NCBI GenBank assembly: GCA_028673005.1
Contig: CM054116.1
Span: 78,504,572 to 78,568,571, forward strand
Length of the DNA stretch: 64,000 nucleotides
From: Tanypteryx hageni
Taxonomy: Eukaryota > Arthropoda > Insecta > Odonata > Petaluridae
Direction: 5' to 3'
The stretch's first letter is position 1. Every line of letters starts with the position of its first letter. Shown here piece by piece: positions 36,901 through 51,900 of this stretch. The notes beneath the pieces were generated by a model that made no database searches, had not been told where the DNA came from, and was given only the letters and a program-made list of their open reading frames with translations. Made by a program: the position numbers and the translations under genes.

Positions 36901-39900
36901 GTTTCATTGCAATTTTTTATTATTTTAGTCAAATTAGTCTACCTTTAAGTCAATTATTTACGGTTAGCAATAAATTTCAGCTTTTATTTTTTGTCCACAG
37001 CTGCTCAAGATCATACTTTATATTATGATTACAGCTTTTTTAAATGCAAATGAAAAATAACCTACACTTATTCCTATTGATGGAATAAAGCGATCTGAAG
37101 ATCCTATGCAGACAGACATAAGCTGTAATGTTGGGAATACATTCCCAACTTATTCCTATACTAATCAGAAAGAAAACAATTGCTCTCTGCGCTCAGCCCA
37201 AGCCACTTTTCTAAGATTTTGGATTTTTCCAGGTCATAAAACAATCGCCTACACATGCACAAAATTTCAGATCAAAATTCAAACTATAAGTGCCCAAAAA
37301 GCAATGTGTAAACTTTGTACTGTTTGGTTTGCACATGATGGCTTATGACAATTGGCTAATTAACAGTAATATGAGCAAAAATTGATATTTACCATTTGAG
37401 ATCCACATATTAGGAGCAGCTGCAGCTGGAGCCACTGGTGCTGTGTGAGCTGCTGATTGAGGTGATGACGTAAACATGTCAGCGAAGGGATTCCCGCTCA
37501 GCTGTAGGAGATCATCAGATGCCTTAGTAGGCTGCAAAAATAAAATAACTTGTAAATAAACACTGTTTGTAATAAAAATCTTTCAAAAGACAATGAGCGA
37601 GCTAAAAACAGTACCTGCACTGTTCCACTACCCGTAGATGCAGTAGGGGATCCAAAAAGGTCAACAATAGGCTGATGTGAAGATGCCGGTGATCCAGTGG
37701 TAGGCGATGAACTGAGGAAAGGATTTGTGCTGGCCTGCATAGAGGTTGGTGATTGCCCTTTAGCAGCATTTTCCTGAAAATAATAGAATTCTATAATTTA
37801 AGCATTTAGACAAAAGAAGTCCTGATAAGGGTCAAAGACATTAAATGAAATGAATGCATATCTTTTTTAACTTAATTTCCGGGATTGCATTTCCAGAAGT
37901 AAAGATGTAGGTTTTACAAAACTTCAAATGCACACAGATATATCAAAGGTGAATCTAACATACAGGACACTGAAAAATCTTGACAGTAGAACTACAGAAT
38001 ACACATTAGATACTTTCCATTTTCCAAAGCATAATTATCTAAAAAAAAGTACCGTATGAACCCGATAGGAAGACAACTTTGAATTTAAGATGAGAACAAT
38101 AAAAAACAAGGTCTATTCATGAAAAAACTTTGTAATACCAATTTTTTAAATAACATAAGGTGGTAACTTTGTGGCATCCGCTAACACTGCCAGCATTACA
38201 GTAAAGTGCATTCTTTTATTTCCCCAAGTTTTTATAATTATGTTTTGTACCTTTTTCGTTACTAACCTTGAATCCTTGCTGTGGAATGTTTAGTGACCAT
38301 GCTAATTCAAGAGTTTTCAGTTTAATAATTTTCCGCGACAATGAATTTGTCCATTCTTTTATAGAGGTGCCTTTCTTCTCTACACGATCTGTCATTTCAT
38401 TCATAAGATTTGGGATAACTTATTTAAAACTGCTAAAAATATTAACTAGTCCTCACTTCACGATAAAAATTAGTGAAGTTTGTACCAATTGCATGCTCTC
38501 ATAGAGATTATATTCTTCAAACTGCAGGTGTACTTGTCTGCCACTGGCATACCAATCTAAATACAGGTTGACCACAATTTCTGGCAACAGATGGATCGGC
38601 ATCTTTTTTAATCCAGACAAAATTACAACAGAGGCATTTGAAATTTTCGCAACCATCTGATTAGTTTACCGAGCTGCCACAGATGGCATTGCAAGTCACT
38701 CGCGTTCATTTATTTGTTTACACTCCAGCTGTCAGTGGTAATCACAGGATTTTGCATGATTTTAAGCTTATTTTGCTTATATTTAACCCCAGCTATGTCT
38801 TCAAAGAGAGGAGCAAGTGTCAGTGATGGTGTCAAATGCAAACACCAGTGCATATCAATACAAGACAAGGTAGAACTCTTGAAAAACTTGACCATGGTGT
38901 TTCTGTGCAACAGCTGTGTGATGACTAGTGTTGGTTTATCAACTGTTAATGATATAAAGAAGCAACGGGAAAAGATTATGAAATTCTATGCAGACAGCGA
39001 TTTCAAGAAACAAATGTGCATTAGAAAAACAACGAAATCATGATAAAGTGATAATGAAGTGGTTTTGACAACGTCGGAGTGATGGTGTTGAACTTTCCGA
39101 TAGCTTGATAATGGAACAGGCTAAGTTGTTCCATGAAGAACTTGGATTAAACCATGATTGTAACTATAGTGAAGGCTGGCTTCAAAGGTTTAAGAAGCAT
39201 CATGGAATTGCACTGCACCAAGTTTGTGGAGAAAAATGGTCAGCAGACCAGGAAGGAGCTGCCGAGTATGTCAACAAATTTGCTAAGTTTGTCACAGATG
39301 AGCACCTCAGTCCCGAGCAGGTGTATAATGCAGAAGAAACTGCATTATATTATTATATTGGTGATGCACACCAGGAAAAACATTAGCTACAGAGGAAGAA
39401 GATGAACCCACAGCAATCTAAGGATCGAGTTACCATCCTAGGATGCTCAAACGCAACTGGGACAAACAGATGTAAGCCGCTGGTCATAGGTAAAAGTAAA
39501 TGCCCTAGAGCCTTGAAAAGCATTAAAATTTACCTAGTGACAAATAAGAAAGGCTGGATTACCACCGAGCTTACCTTAGAATGGTTTGAACATTTTTTTC
39601 GTGCCTGAAGCCAGAGCACACTACATCTGTAGGCCTACCAAAAGACTACAAAATAATACTTATTCTGAACAACTGTTCAGCTCATCCCAAGGCAGAACTC
39701 CTGATCAAGAATAATGTTTATGCAGTGTACTTAGCTCCCAATTGCACTTCACTTATCCAACCCCAAGACCAAGGAATATTGCGATCTCTCAAGGCTAAAT
39801 ATCGTTCATTATTCATGAAACGGAGGTTAAGTGTGGTAAATGCTGGCAAACCTGTAGAGACATTCAAGAATTTAACATAAAAGATGTACTTGGGTTCATT

Positions 39901-42900
39901 GCTCATGCCTGGGACATGGTAGATTCGTCATTGTTAAAAAATTGCTGGCATAAATTGTGGCCTGCATTTGTTTGAGAAATGCCCCAATGAAAATGATGAA
40001 AATGATTTTGCACGATTTTGTTTATCAAAAGAGAAAGAAGTTGATCATGAACTGCTTGAGTATGCCAGAAATGTTACAGAACCTATTGCCAAGGATATAG
40101 CAACTAGGCTAAGTGAAGAAAGTATGGCTGAGTGGATGAATGTGGACAAAGATGCACCTGTTGTCCATCACTTTATTGACTGAAATTGCTGTAAATCCTA
40201 ATAAAAACAATTAAAGTGATGAAGAAACCAGTGATGAAGATGAAACAGAAGTAGCTGAAAGACTTACTATTGATTGGTTAATTGAGTTGTCCAGTGAATC
40301 AATCCAAGGGTTAGAGCAACATAGAAATGTAGAACAATAACTAATGAGTCTCTACTTGGTGCATGAAAAATTAATCTGGGAACAACAAAAGCACATGAAA
40401 CAGTATTACAACATTTTATTTAAGTGATTAATAAACCTGTATAATTTATACTTATACTGTATTTCACTTAATACATTAATTTACATTTAATATTTGTTTA
40501 ATTTGAGTTTCTAGCAGTCTTTGGTGCTTTAGAGATACTGGGAGATGTATGGCTAGTGAGTCAAAGGTGTATTGGTGAATTGTTAATGGAGTATTAGAGA
40601 TATTGAAGGTAGTTATTACATAATGAAAGGAAAACTTTGTAGTGTGTGTAAATGTAGTGTGTAAATTTGATGGAAGAATAATGATCATTTAGTTGCTGTA
40701 CAAAATCTGTTATTTATGAACATATTAAAAATCACGAAAATATCATCTATGTATCTTAGCCATAAACGTGGGAGGTAGTTGAAGGTGTTTTTGCATCATT
40801 TTTCAAAGTTAACCGTGAATAAGTTGGCTAAGAAAGGTAAAAGGGAGTTTCCCATGGTTGTACCATGGTTTTGTTGGTCGAACTTGTTAACTTGAAAAAA
40901 TTTTGGTTCATGCATAAGCGTGCTAGTTGTACTAATTCATCTACTGTTTTTAATGATAAGTATTGATCGGTAAGCCATTCTTGGAGGAATTGTAATGTTT
41001 CATTGATGGGAACACTAAGAAAGAGAGAAGAAACATCAAAAGAATCTAAAATTTCACTGTTCTGTAGTATTGTCTTTAACTTCGTTAATAAAATGAGGAC
41101 TGTTTTTTATATTTGAATCATGCTTGAGAGGAAATTATTTAAATTGATCATTGAGCCAATGTAAGATTTTGTGTGTCAGGCTGTTGGAAGAAACAATGGG
41201 TTTGAGGGAGATGTCTTCTTTGTGGATTTTGAGTATGCAATACAACCTGGGAAACCTGGAGTTTGAGGTATGTAGTTGGAGGCTGAGTTGTTTCATGATA
41301 AGTGTGGTGCATGTTTTTACAATTTTGGTGGTTTCTGAGACAATTTTATTAAGGGGATTTTTGGGGATATTTGTGTACAGCCCTTCCTTTAGCATTTGCT
41401 CTACTTTGTTGTGGTATTGGTCATTTTGCATTATGACTACAGTGTTCCCTTTGTCTGCCTTTAGATAAAAACAATTTTTATTATTAAGAGAATTGTGTTG
41501 TGTTCGGAATGTTTATGTAGATTTTTATTCATTTTTTGGCAATGTTTTCTGTTATTTGTGATAATGCAGTGGCTCGGATGATATTTTTACTGTTATTTGT
41601 TAAGGTATTTGTAGAAGATTCAATGTCCAGCACAATGTCATCCATGGGTGGTTTTTTATATGGAAGTGCATATTTAAGTCCTTTTTTCGAGAGTTTTTCT
41701 GAGTGAATGTGTACACCTTTCTTTTATCTTTAGGCTAGTTTAGGTCCATGTAGGCCATCATTCTGCAAACTTGTAAGTATAATTTTAATTTTTTCTATTT
41801 TCTCTTATTGATGTGAGAGTGCTCATATGGATTATTTTATGGTTCAGGAGTTTTTATTGAATTCCAACATCTAACCTACTATGCCCAACAAATTTATCAG
41901 CAGTTCACTAAAACTAATGAATCAATGCATTGGTGGAAAAAGCAAGCAACAGGCTCTGAGGCAAAAAAGTTTGGCAAGGCCCCTTAAGTGACCAACCATA
42001 CTGATTTTGATGACTTTTGACTGTTTTACTTTTTGCATTGATTTTTTTGTTTGGATTTTTAACAGATACATGGAGAGTCAATCAAAAGGGAGATTCTATA
42101 CCAAGGTTACTGGTGATGGTGATTTAATTTTGATGTTAGGGCAACTTTAGTTACTTTCCGATGTAACATACCATGCCGTATCCTAACAGTGACAGCATTG
42201 CTGTTGGCAGATGCCACGCACATTGCTGGTCCAATGGCAAAAATGTCCCTGTCAATGCTGTGACACTGACTGAAAATTTTAAAAATATCATTGCTGATAA
42301 CTGAAAGTACGGTACGGGCACACACTGTTTCCAGACACCATGGCACTGGGTATGTGTAAATGATACATGTAATTATTCTCATGACTATTTCATTAGCTCC
42401 TAATTATAGACTCAAGTGGGTAGCAGATTGGACCCCTCCAAGGGTCCAGGCCCCGGGGCATTGCCCCGGCTGCCCCACCTAGTTCCATCACTGCATCAAT
42501 GATATACAGTCAAAACCCGATTTAGCACCTCCGCTATATAGTGCCACTCCCGCATACCAACCATGAATCGTTGTGAACAGAACTTGCATCTTGATTACAT
42601 AGAGCAAGCATATACCTCAATTTACCACCACCCTCGCTTTAACGTAAATGTCAGTGATAGACAAACAGTGGTGCTAAATCAGAATGTCACTGTAAATTGA
42701 AATCTACGATACTTTTTCACAAGCTGTTTAATCCAATATACTGCAAATTGAAAATTAAACTATAAACAATAATGAACAGGTTTTGTTTAAAGGAATTTCT
42801 ATGCATGAGAAAGAAAATCTAAAAGCAATCCACCTTGTACTGGTTCAGCACTGCTTCCTCCTCCGCTAACACTTGTTTGCGCAGTGTGTCATCAATGGTT

Positions 42901-45900
42901 CCACCAGCAAGAACGGATCCATTGGCAGCCTGAGTCTCAAGGCGGGCATTTGCTGCTGCCGTGCCAAAGGCACTACTGGTGGAAGACAGTGCAGACACTG
43001 CCGACTTTACATTCACGCGATTGCTAAACAGGTTGGGCACCACAAATGGTATCAAGGTGCAATGGGTTTGAGAGGCAGGCAGATTGGAACAGAAAAGGCC
43101 GACACATGGATAATAATGGAGCAAGGTAATGGTATCAAGGTAGAGAATAAAACAAAGGGAAAAAAATCAGGATAAAACTAAACAATGCTAACTACACAGA
43201 AAATCAACAAAATGGGTGACGAATGGGAATAGCGACAATGATACACGTAGGAATGACAGGCATTCATCCCTCGCTATATTACCTATTTTAATCTATTTTT
43301 CTACATGTCTTCATAGCCTCAAGCCATAATTTAAGAAATGAAATTGTCGCCAAAGGGATTTGAAAACGAGAACAAAAATTAAAATTAAATAAGAATGGGA
43401 AGGGTTAAATGCCTGAGTTGTCCAGCCATGGTTCATATCTAAATGAATTGCCTAACAAAATGTTATTGCCCAAAAATATAAATACTATGGATAGTATTCT
43501 CACTTAATTTTAATAAGTCGTTTAAGTTTAGTAAATGCATATGGTTGAGTATAAAACATGCTGATGGTAATAAATTTGCATTGAATTACATGTCTTAAAA
43601 CCACTAACCTTATCCCCTTAATTGTTCTGAACATTTCAATTATAGACTCAATAACTTCAGTATAATACTGACTGTAGAGAAATTTGAATGCATTGTTTAA
43701 ATATATTTACATGTAAGTTTATATTTAGAGTGGCATAAACTAAATATTTAGTACAACTTATAGTCACAAATAATTATTTTATGTGAGTATCTATTGAAAG
43801 AATTATTTAGGAGTTTGCAAAAATTTAAAAATAAGAAAGCATATGTTACTTCAAAAAATTAAGAATGAAACAAAATATGCAAGCTAAAATGGCAGCAGGT
43901 AAAAACCAAAACTTGAAACTATAAAATGAATTCTTTACAAGGATTTAAGCAGGGTATATACGTGCAAAGCCAATTTTCTGTTCCATAAAGAACACACAAG
44001 GTTGGAGTAAATGCCTCTTCACAAAAGCAAATTATTTCAACAATATCCATTAGCACACAATGTTACATAACAAATCAATACATAAAAGATTTACCTTGGA
44101 CAACAAATTACGCACTTTTTCCCACCAAAGAAAATAACAACATGAATCCTTTGGATGTAAAACTTAAGTTGTCATTAATTTACATTACAGCTTTATCCCA
44201 ATGTGCACCATCAATTGTATACAGAAGGAAAAGTTGAATATAATTAACAAGGTTACTGTAATATATTTAAGTTTGAACATCAGTTTTCCAATTTCAGTAG
44301 CACTTCATGAATAGTAAAAGATGAAAAGCTTTCCCACTTTTGTAGAATCAATGCACAATGAAATGTCAATTTTTAAAGATTGAATATCAATTATTCCATG
44401 AAATTTAGTGAACTTCAGCTCCTTAGTTTGCACAAATTGATTTTATTCAATAAGATTTGAAGGCATATAGTGTTTGATCACAGAGCACAAACAAACCTGG
44501 CAGTCTGTGTAGGAGTATTTGCAGCAGAGCCCTTCTTCCCTTCAAGGGATGCCAAATGCTGTTCCAGAGCATCTAGAAGACTGCTAGGTGCCTGTTAATG
44601 TTTAAGAATAAAGAAAGAATAGTCCAGTAGACAACAAAATGCTAATAATAACTTACAAAATAAATTGTTTAATAACACGCCTAAAAGAAAATATGCAGAT
44701 TTAAAATGTATACAATTTCATTTCTAAACTTACACAAAAATAATTAATAGATGAACTTGACAAGTTTAACATGCATAGAACTCGCTCCAACTTTCTTATT
44801 TTTATGGGCAATTTCTTTATTAAAACATTGATAATCTGAGGATGGATCAATATAAAATTTAAGAGGAAAAAAATTAAGAGCCATATCCATTTAACTGGAT
44901 TCCTCAGAATCTTTTAAAATCTTTTGATCACTTAGGGTATAACAAATCAAGTTCAATATTTTGAAATTTGACCATTAAATTCTAATTTCAATATTACCTC
45001 AATAAAATTTTTAAAATATCATTCATTACCAATGATTTCAAATAGGCAAGTATTTTAGGTGATAAGTTTATGTATGTGAATTTAAATTTTATTTACTCCC
45101 TGATTATGAGTGACACTAATCTCATTCAGCCTTTAATAACCATTTACCTTAAAACTGAGAAATGTTTTCCCTGCAAGTAGAGAAGCTTTCCAGGTGAAAA
45201 TTTCATCGCTAGACTTAGCCGCATCCGTGCACATGCATTTATTATCCTGACAAACAGCTAGTTGCAACATATAGGTTGCAAGAATAAAGTGTTTTCATTC
45301 CAGAGATGAATATGTATTTACAAGGGTAGCAATGGCTACAAACACAAAATGTAAGAAGAAATGAGTTACCTATCCATAAAAAGATTGAAGCAATTCACAA
45401 AGATTATGAAAAGTAAAAAAGAAAATGAAAACATTCTATTTTTCATATTCCACTGCCAAAACTATCTATAATGCTAAAAACACACTGCTACCAGAAATGC
45501 AGCAGAAAAAGTAATAGAAAAGTATGTAAAAAGAAAAATGTGTACTGCAAAATAAGTGGAAGTGGCTTTTTACCGCAGAAGCTAACAAACTGGTTGAATC
45601 TGCAATTTTTTGAGGATATGAAATTGCTCAAGAACAAACTAGAAGCAACTTGAAATATTTGAATGGATGGCAGCATAACTTACCATAGTAATCAGACATG
45701 GAAATCATCAAAGAAAAAACAAAATCAGGCTTTGTAACGATAGAAATCAAAAACATTTTACCATGACAATAGGGCCTGTAGAAAATAAACAAAACTGGTT
45801 CTTCCGAAAATACTAAATACACAAGAGCTATACCTAACAACTTAGAAGTATTTTTTATTATGATATAAATTTTGAATTGATTCCATCCAAAGCCACTGAT

Positions 45901-48900
45901 TTTAGGTCTAAGTTTGGAATTACTCAGTTTTAACTAATTCTAAATTCATAATTAATTTTTATTTTACCTTGGTTAGATCTGGAATGTCTCCTTTGTCAAT
46001 ACCAACGTTCTGGAATGAAAGATAATAATACTATCAACAATTCTTATCAAAATTTCAAAATAAAAAACTAACAAAATGAAGAATGGTTGACTGTACATTA
46101 AGGATTAAAATGAAATCATATAAAACCTTCAAACAACTAATCATAATATTATTTTGAATCTGCAAGACCAATACAACAACAAAATGTTTATTTAATGGCA
46201 TAAAGATTTTTAAAACAATAACCGCAGGTACAAACATACCTCAGCTACTTTGAGAAACTCTGCAACTCTATCCATCCGAATCAAAAACTTCTTGTAGAGA
46301 TCTAAAGCTTCCCTGCACTGTTTCTTATTCATATCAAAGTACTTTTCTGAAATGCCCAAAAAATATTGCATTGATAGTGTAAAAAAATTGTCTGCTATCA
46401 AATAAACTCCAACTGTAAACATTTACTGAAGCTTTCAAAGCTGATATTAATCATTGCAGACTGAGAAAATAGTTATTAATGCAAAAGATTATTTTCAACT
46501 TCTTACCTAACAAATTTATAATACCATCATTGTAACATGCAAACAATCGAATAAGATCTCGAAATAGAAGCATGAAGGACATATTTATAACTCCATTTGT
46601 AAGGTCATTAGCAGTGCAATCAAACTCCAGTAATGAGTCTAGCTGGCTTTGCAATACTGGCAATGTCTTCAAAAGTTTTTCAGCATTCATTGTACGAAGA
46701 GTACCATCTTCCTTCCTAAAATATAGGAGAATTTTTGTAAATGGTCAAATTAAAATTCAAAATTTATGAAGTTAGAAGAAAACATTTTAGGAACAAATCC
46801 TAAATAATTTGAAAACAATACAAATGAAATACATCTTATACTCTCCACATAATACCAAAATATTTCATAAATTTTAAACAATTTTTATTTAAATATAAAA
46901 AAATAATATTCCCCGATTGTGTTCAACTATATGATAAATTATAAATCAAGTTTCATTATTCTGTTTCAATATCTAAAGCTTAATTTCCAATTTACTTTTT
47001 CATATCAGATCAAGAACATTATTAATTTGAGCAGATTTTTCAAATTTTCATCGAATTTGAATAACATCTTCAAATTCTTGAGCAGATATTATCCAGTAAA
47101 TAATATACTAAATTATAAAGTTTCACTTACCCCCTCTTTACCTTGCAGAAGTCAAATGCTACGGTCCTATATGACAGAGCCTTCTCATTAAGGTATTTGG
47201 CATACCTTCGAATGAATGGAGACATATCATACCCTGCAACAAAATTGCCTTTCAAAGCAAGCAAGGTAGGAAATAAATGATACAATAAGGCATAATACTT
47301 ATACATACTATACTATCAAATATCAATGTACATTTACTTTAGACCAAGTTAAAATAAGAACATGTGAAGTAGTTTATTTAAATTATCTTGAAACAATATT
47401 TATGTTTCCACCATTATTAAACCACAAAAATAATACTTTGATTAAAATCATCACAGAAAAATCTAGTGAGATTTCATAAAATTAGTCAACTGTAGTTTTT
47501 AATGCAAACAAATTTATATGATAGAAATAAGCATTATTTGAATTTCATTATAGATTGTTAATCAGTGAATCAAGTAACAACAATCAAGTTTAGCTACTAA
47601 CTTTTAGACATACTTATGTAAATTTAAAAATATATTAATAGTTTTTGTAGAATTTGACAACCAAATTAAGAAGCATTTAAAAGTAAACAAAATGGCAAAT
47701 CTGTGATTAGTATGAAAGCAATAATCATATGTTGTGCAGTAATATACACAGGCATATAAAGTTTACAAGATGTGAGAATGGTGATAGTAAAATAAAAAAG
47801 TTTGCAGCTAGCTATGTACAATGCTGATTAAATTGGATAGCAAATAATACCAAAAAGTAATTTTTGAATATACAATTTCTATTGAAATCATTACGTCAAA
47901 GACCAACTCATAAGAAAATTTTCTCAATCCATAGTGAAAAATATTAACAAATTCTAATAAGAATAATAATGCATCTAAGATCTGGAAACAAAAAATTCAA
48001 TATAAAAAAAGATAATTAATACAAGTATAATTCACCATTAAAAATAAAACTGGCTAGAATAATATCAGTGTATAATGCATGACCCCTATGCTTCTTAAAC
48101 CTTACCTGAGAAATTTAAGTTCAACGCATCACTAGAATTAATTCTTTATAAAAATTCATACTGAAAACTGCTTGAATTTAGAAATTTCTTGTGATTTTGT
48201 CAGAAATATATAGGAGAAAATAGACCAATTTATATATTCATTGTAGCATTGAGAATTGAACATTTTTCAACAATCATTGAGAGGGTGTTCTCATAAGAGT
48301 GATAAATACGCATATTTTAATTACCATTGCCGTCTGAATTCTACTTTGGATTAACATTCAACTCATATTTTTCATCAACTTTGTCTAAATGGATTTTTTA
48401 TTTTGTAAAAATCACATGCTTTATTACATTCTCATTAACTACTCAGAGGTATTTTCAACTTATGTTCTTCCTTTTGATTCATTGCATGCACATTAGCAGT
48501 TGCAGTTTTGATGATAGCCTAAGGAAAGGTGACTTTGGTTCATACTGATTTTTTATATTCTTTACTCTGTTGGGTAATAGTGTAATTTCTGAATCAGCTG
48601 GAATTGACAAGATGAAATAATTTACTATTATCATCATATAAACTGGTCAAGAGGGTAATAAAACTGCCTAATTGTTTAATAATCATGTGAGTGGAACTAA
48701 CAACAGAAGGATGTCCAAGGTTACTCTGAGACAAAATTATGAGAAGAACATTAACATGTAGAAGCAGTAGAAAATGATTTCTAAAACCAATTCCAAGTTT
48801 TCTTGTAGTCACATTTTGCAAGCAGAAAAGCTTGGATAAAAATTTAAAAAGCAATCAAAATTGAATTTTTGGCTCAAGCAATACATACGCAAATTAAAAT

Positions 48901-51900
48901 GTTTTCAGTGACAGGAAGTCAAAATGGGACATCGATATAAAAATTTTAATAATGATACAATTTAGATGTACATATTACCATGAATATTAAAATATATTTT
49001 ACAATATATCATTAAACCATAACTTTCTTGTATTATTTTGCCAAGAAAAATAATGAAGTTATATTACTGATAGATTTCTGGTAATATTTCACACGGACGA
49101 ATCACAAAAAGCTGTACCAACTCCAAACAATGCAATATTCTAAAGGCTCAATATACACTTCTAAAATAGTATTTACATGCCATAGCAAGATATGCAAAAC
49201 TAATCTAGCAAAAAGCACATGCCTTTCGAGTGCTGTCCTATGAAATTTGAAAAGATCGACACTTACCAACACGGGCACCTTTTGTGGCACGCAGCATGAG
49301 AGAAATAAAAGAGGGACTGATGTAAAAATGGAACAATTTAAAGCTTTAGTTATTACTAAACATTACTTTATTATATATTATTAGAAACTGAGTACCGACT
49401 TTCATTTAAAATATTTATAAAACAAGGAATCAAACAGGCAAAACCTAATAAAGAATATATTCTTAACTTTCATTTTAAGTGAATAACAAAATTTCCAGAA
49501 AACACCTATTTTAGCTTTAATTGAAGGACGTAACAAATAGGTATTAATATCCTAAATCAATTTGCAAAACTTTTAATGCCTTTAAATTTAACCTCGCAAT
49601 ATCAAAATGATATTTTCAAAATAATATTAAGAAAACCAATCAACTAGAACAAATTCATTTTAATATGCAACATTTCCTATAATTACAGCCAGTGTGCCTG
49701 AGAAATATGTGATTGTTAATATTTTAATTTCACACACAACACAAATGTGAAAGATTCCTATAGTCCTAACTATATATTAATTCAAAATGCACTGCTACAA
49801 ACATACACGGCACCAACACACCAAGGGCAAGACAAAATACTGAGACAGCAGAATTGGCAAAAACCATCAAACAGCCATCCAAGAAAATGCAATTATCAAC
49901 CTAATACAACCAATTATTATTTCACTGAACATTCAATTAATATTCATGGCAGAATTTGTTACTTGAAATCATTTCAGATTTTAATCACAAACCATTTATA
50001 CCATACTTGATTTTGGAAAGGTGTTAGATAAATTGAGCTATCAATTTTGTTTAAACTTATCTTTAAAATAACAAAATGGCTAAAATGCAAAAAATGAGGA
50101 ATTCATTTGCCCAATATAAGAGCTACAAAATACTTAATGACAGATCCTGAAAGAATACTACCAAAAATTATGAAAGTATTAATAAAACAAACATTTACTT
50201 ATATAGGTTAAGATACCTATATGAAATAGTCAACTAAAAATATATGAAGTTCAACTTGTTTGAATAACTTTTTTCATTATTAATATGAAATGACCATTTT
50301 TGCTTTTCAAGACAAGAAAGCCATATATTTATCAAACTAGAATACTAGTTTTCATTTAAAATACATTTAAGCAAAAATTTGATATTAACCTCGCCTACAT
50401 TAAAGTACTTTTTGCTTAAACAAAATCAATGTCCCCAAAGTCCTGCATGTGATATCAATGATTTCTAGAAAATTGTTGTTATATGCAAGATAAAATTAAC
50501 AAAAAAATGGAGAACAGACAGTAATACACTGTCATCCAGAAAACCTATGTTAAATACCAATCCTATCAATAATGAAGTTAGCAAGTTTTCTCATAGTCAT
50601 AAAAGAAATCTAGAGCAGTTAAAATGACAATTTGTTAAAACTAATTTGTTAAAATAATTTTTTTACATAAACGTTTTCATTATAGAATGATACAATATTC
50701 AAGGAAAATATTTCTGATGTCCAATTAGTTGATAAATGGCATCATAAAGGTTAATAATAATACTATTGTGTGTGTGCAAACTAAAAAATAATAAAAACAA
50801 ATATTATCTAGCCAAGTACACAAACTTCCAAACCTAACTTCCTGATATAAACAACCTGTTAATTATAATGACCACAATGTAGTATCTTAACATGTAATGA
50901 TTTTCGACAATATTAAATGTGGAGGTAACAATGTATCCATGTACTATAATCAATTCTATAACCAATACAGGAAAATTTTTATGAAAGGACATGTCTATAT
51001 TTTCTAAAATGATAACTTACCTTGGACTCCACTTTTATCCAGAAAGTTACTAAGTTGAAATGTACTATTACTGGATGCCAAATATTGCGTAAAGCGCTGT
51101 AAATAAAGAAAAGAGAAATTAGCCAATTATCTTACAAATCAATGATACACATGCTGTCATTCTTGCAGGCCCACACTTAATAGGTGCTCCAGCTGTTTAT
51201 AGAACAGTGGCACTCAATTGTCATGAAAGCCAAATATATTTTACTAATTCCATTACCACTGATTCACTGGTACTGCAATCTACATGCACAAGAAAGAATA
51301 AATGCAAGTGTATGACAGTTCCTAACAAAGTACAGGTGTTTGATTATATTAAGGTTCAGCATTCCTAGCCAGAACCCTGTACTTCAATGAATTTCAATTA
51401 AGAATGAATATGGAAAAATGTCACCACATGTTAGTGTTTGTTAGAATGATCAAGCAATAGGAATACAACACATTAACATTTCTCATAATTTAACCAGTTT
51501 AACCCTTAACCAGTGACGTGGAACATTTGTAACACTACCAGTGACGTGAGATCTGAGAGACCGCTAGTTTTTCAGTGCTTCTCAAAGAAGGAAACTTTTA
51601 ACTTGTTAATTTTTTTTCTTTATGTCTCTTGCACTCGACTGATTACTGAGACAGCACTTATCAAAATATAAATATTTTTACGATTTTTAGATTTTTCTTG
51701 GATGGTGACAAAAAAATAACGAAAAATTAGTTTTGAAAACACGAATTTTATTTTAAAATGTTAGTGCTAGTGTCTATATCAGTGTTTCCCAAACTTTTTT
51801 GGACGTGGCACACTTAAGGAATTCAATTTTTTGTACAGCACACCTTAAATCAGTGACATAACTGAGAATCCGTGCCCCCCCCCCCTCCCCAGCAAATGTT

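Noticed and set aside
48050..48160. CTCAG|GTAAGG word in the 47-51 kb intron as another exon or recursive splice point
   Set aside because: The pyrimidine tract is poor and any upstream exon in the required phase meets a stop immediately.
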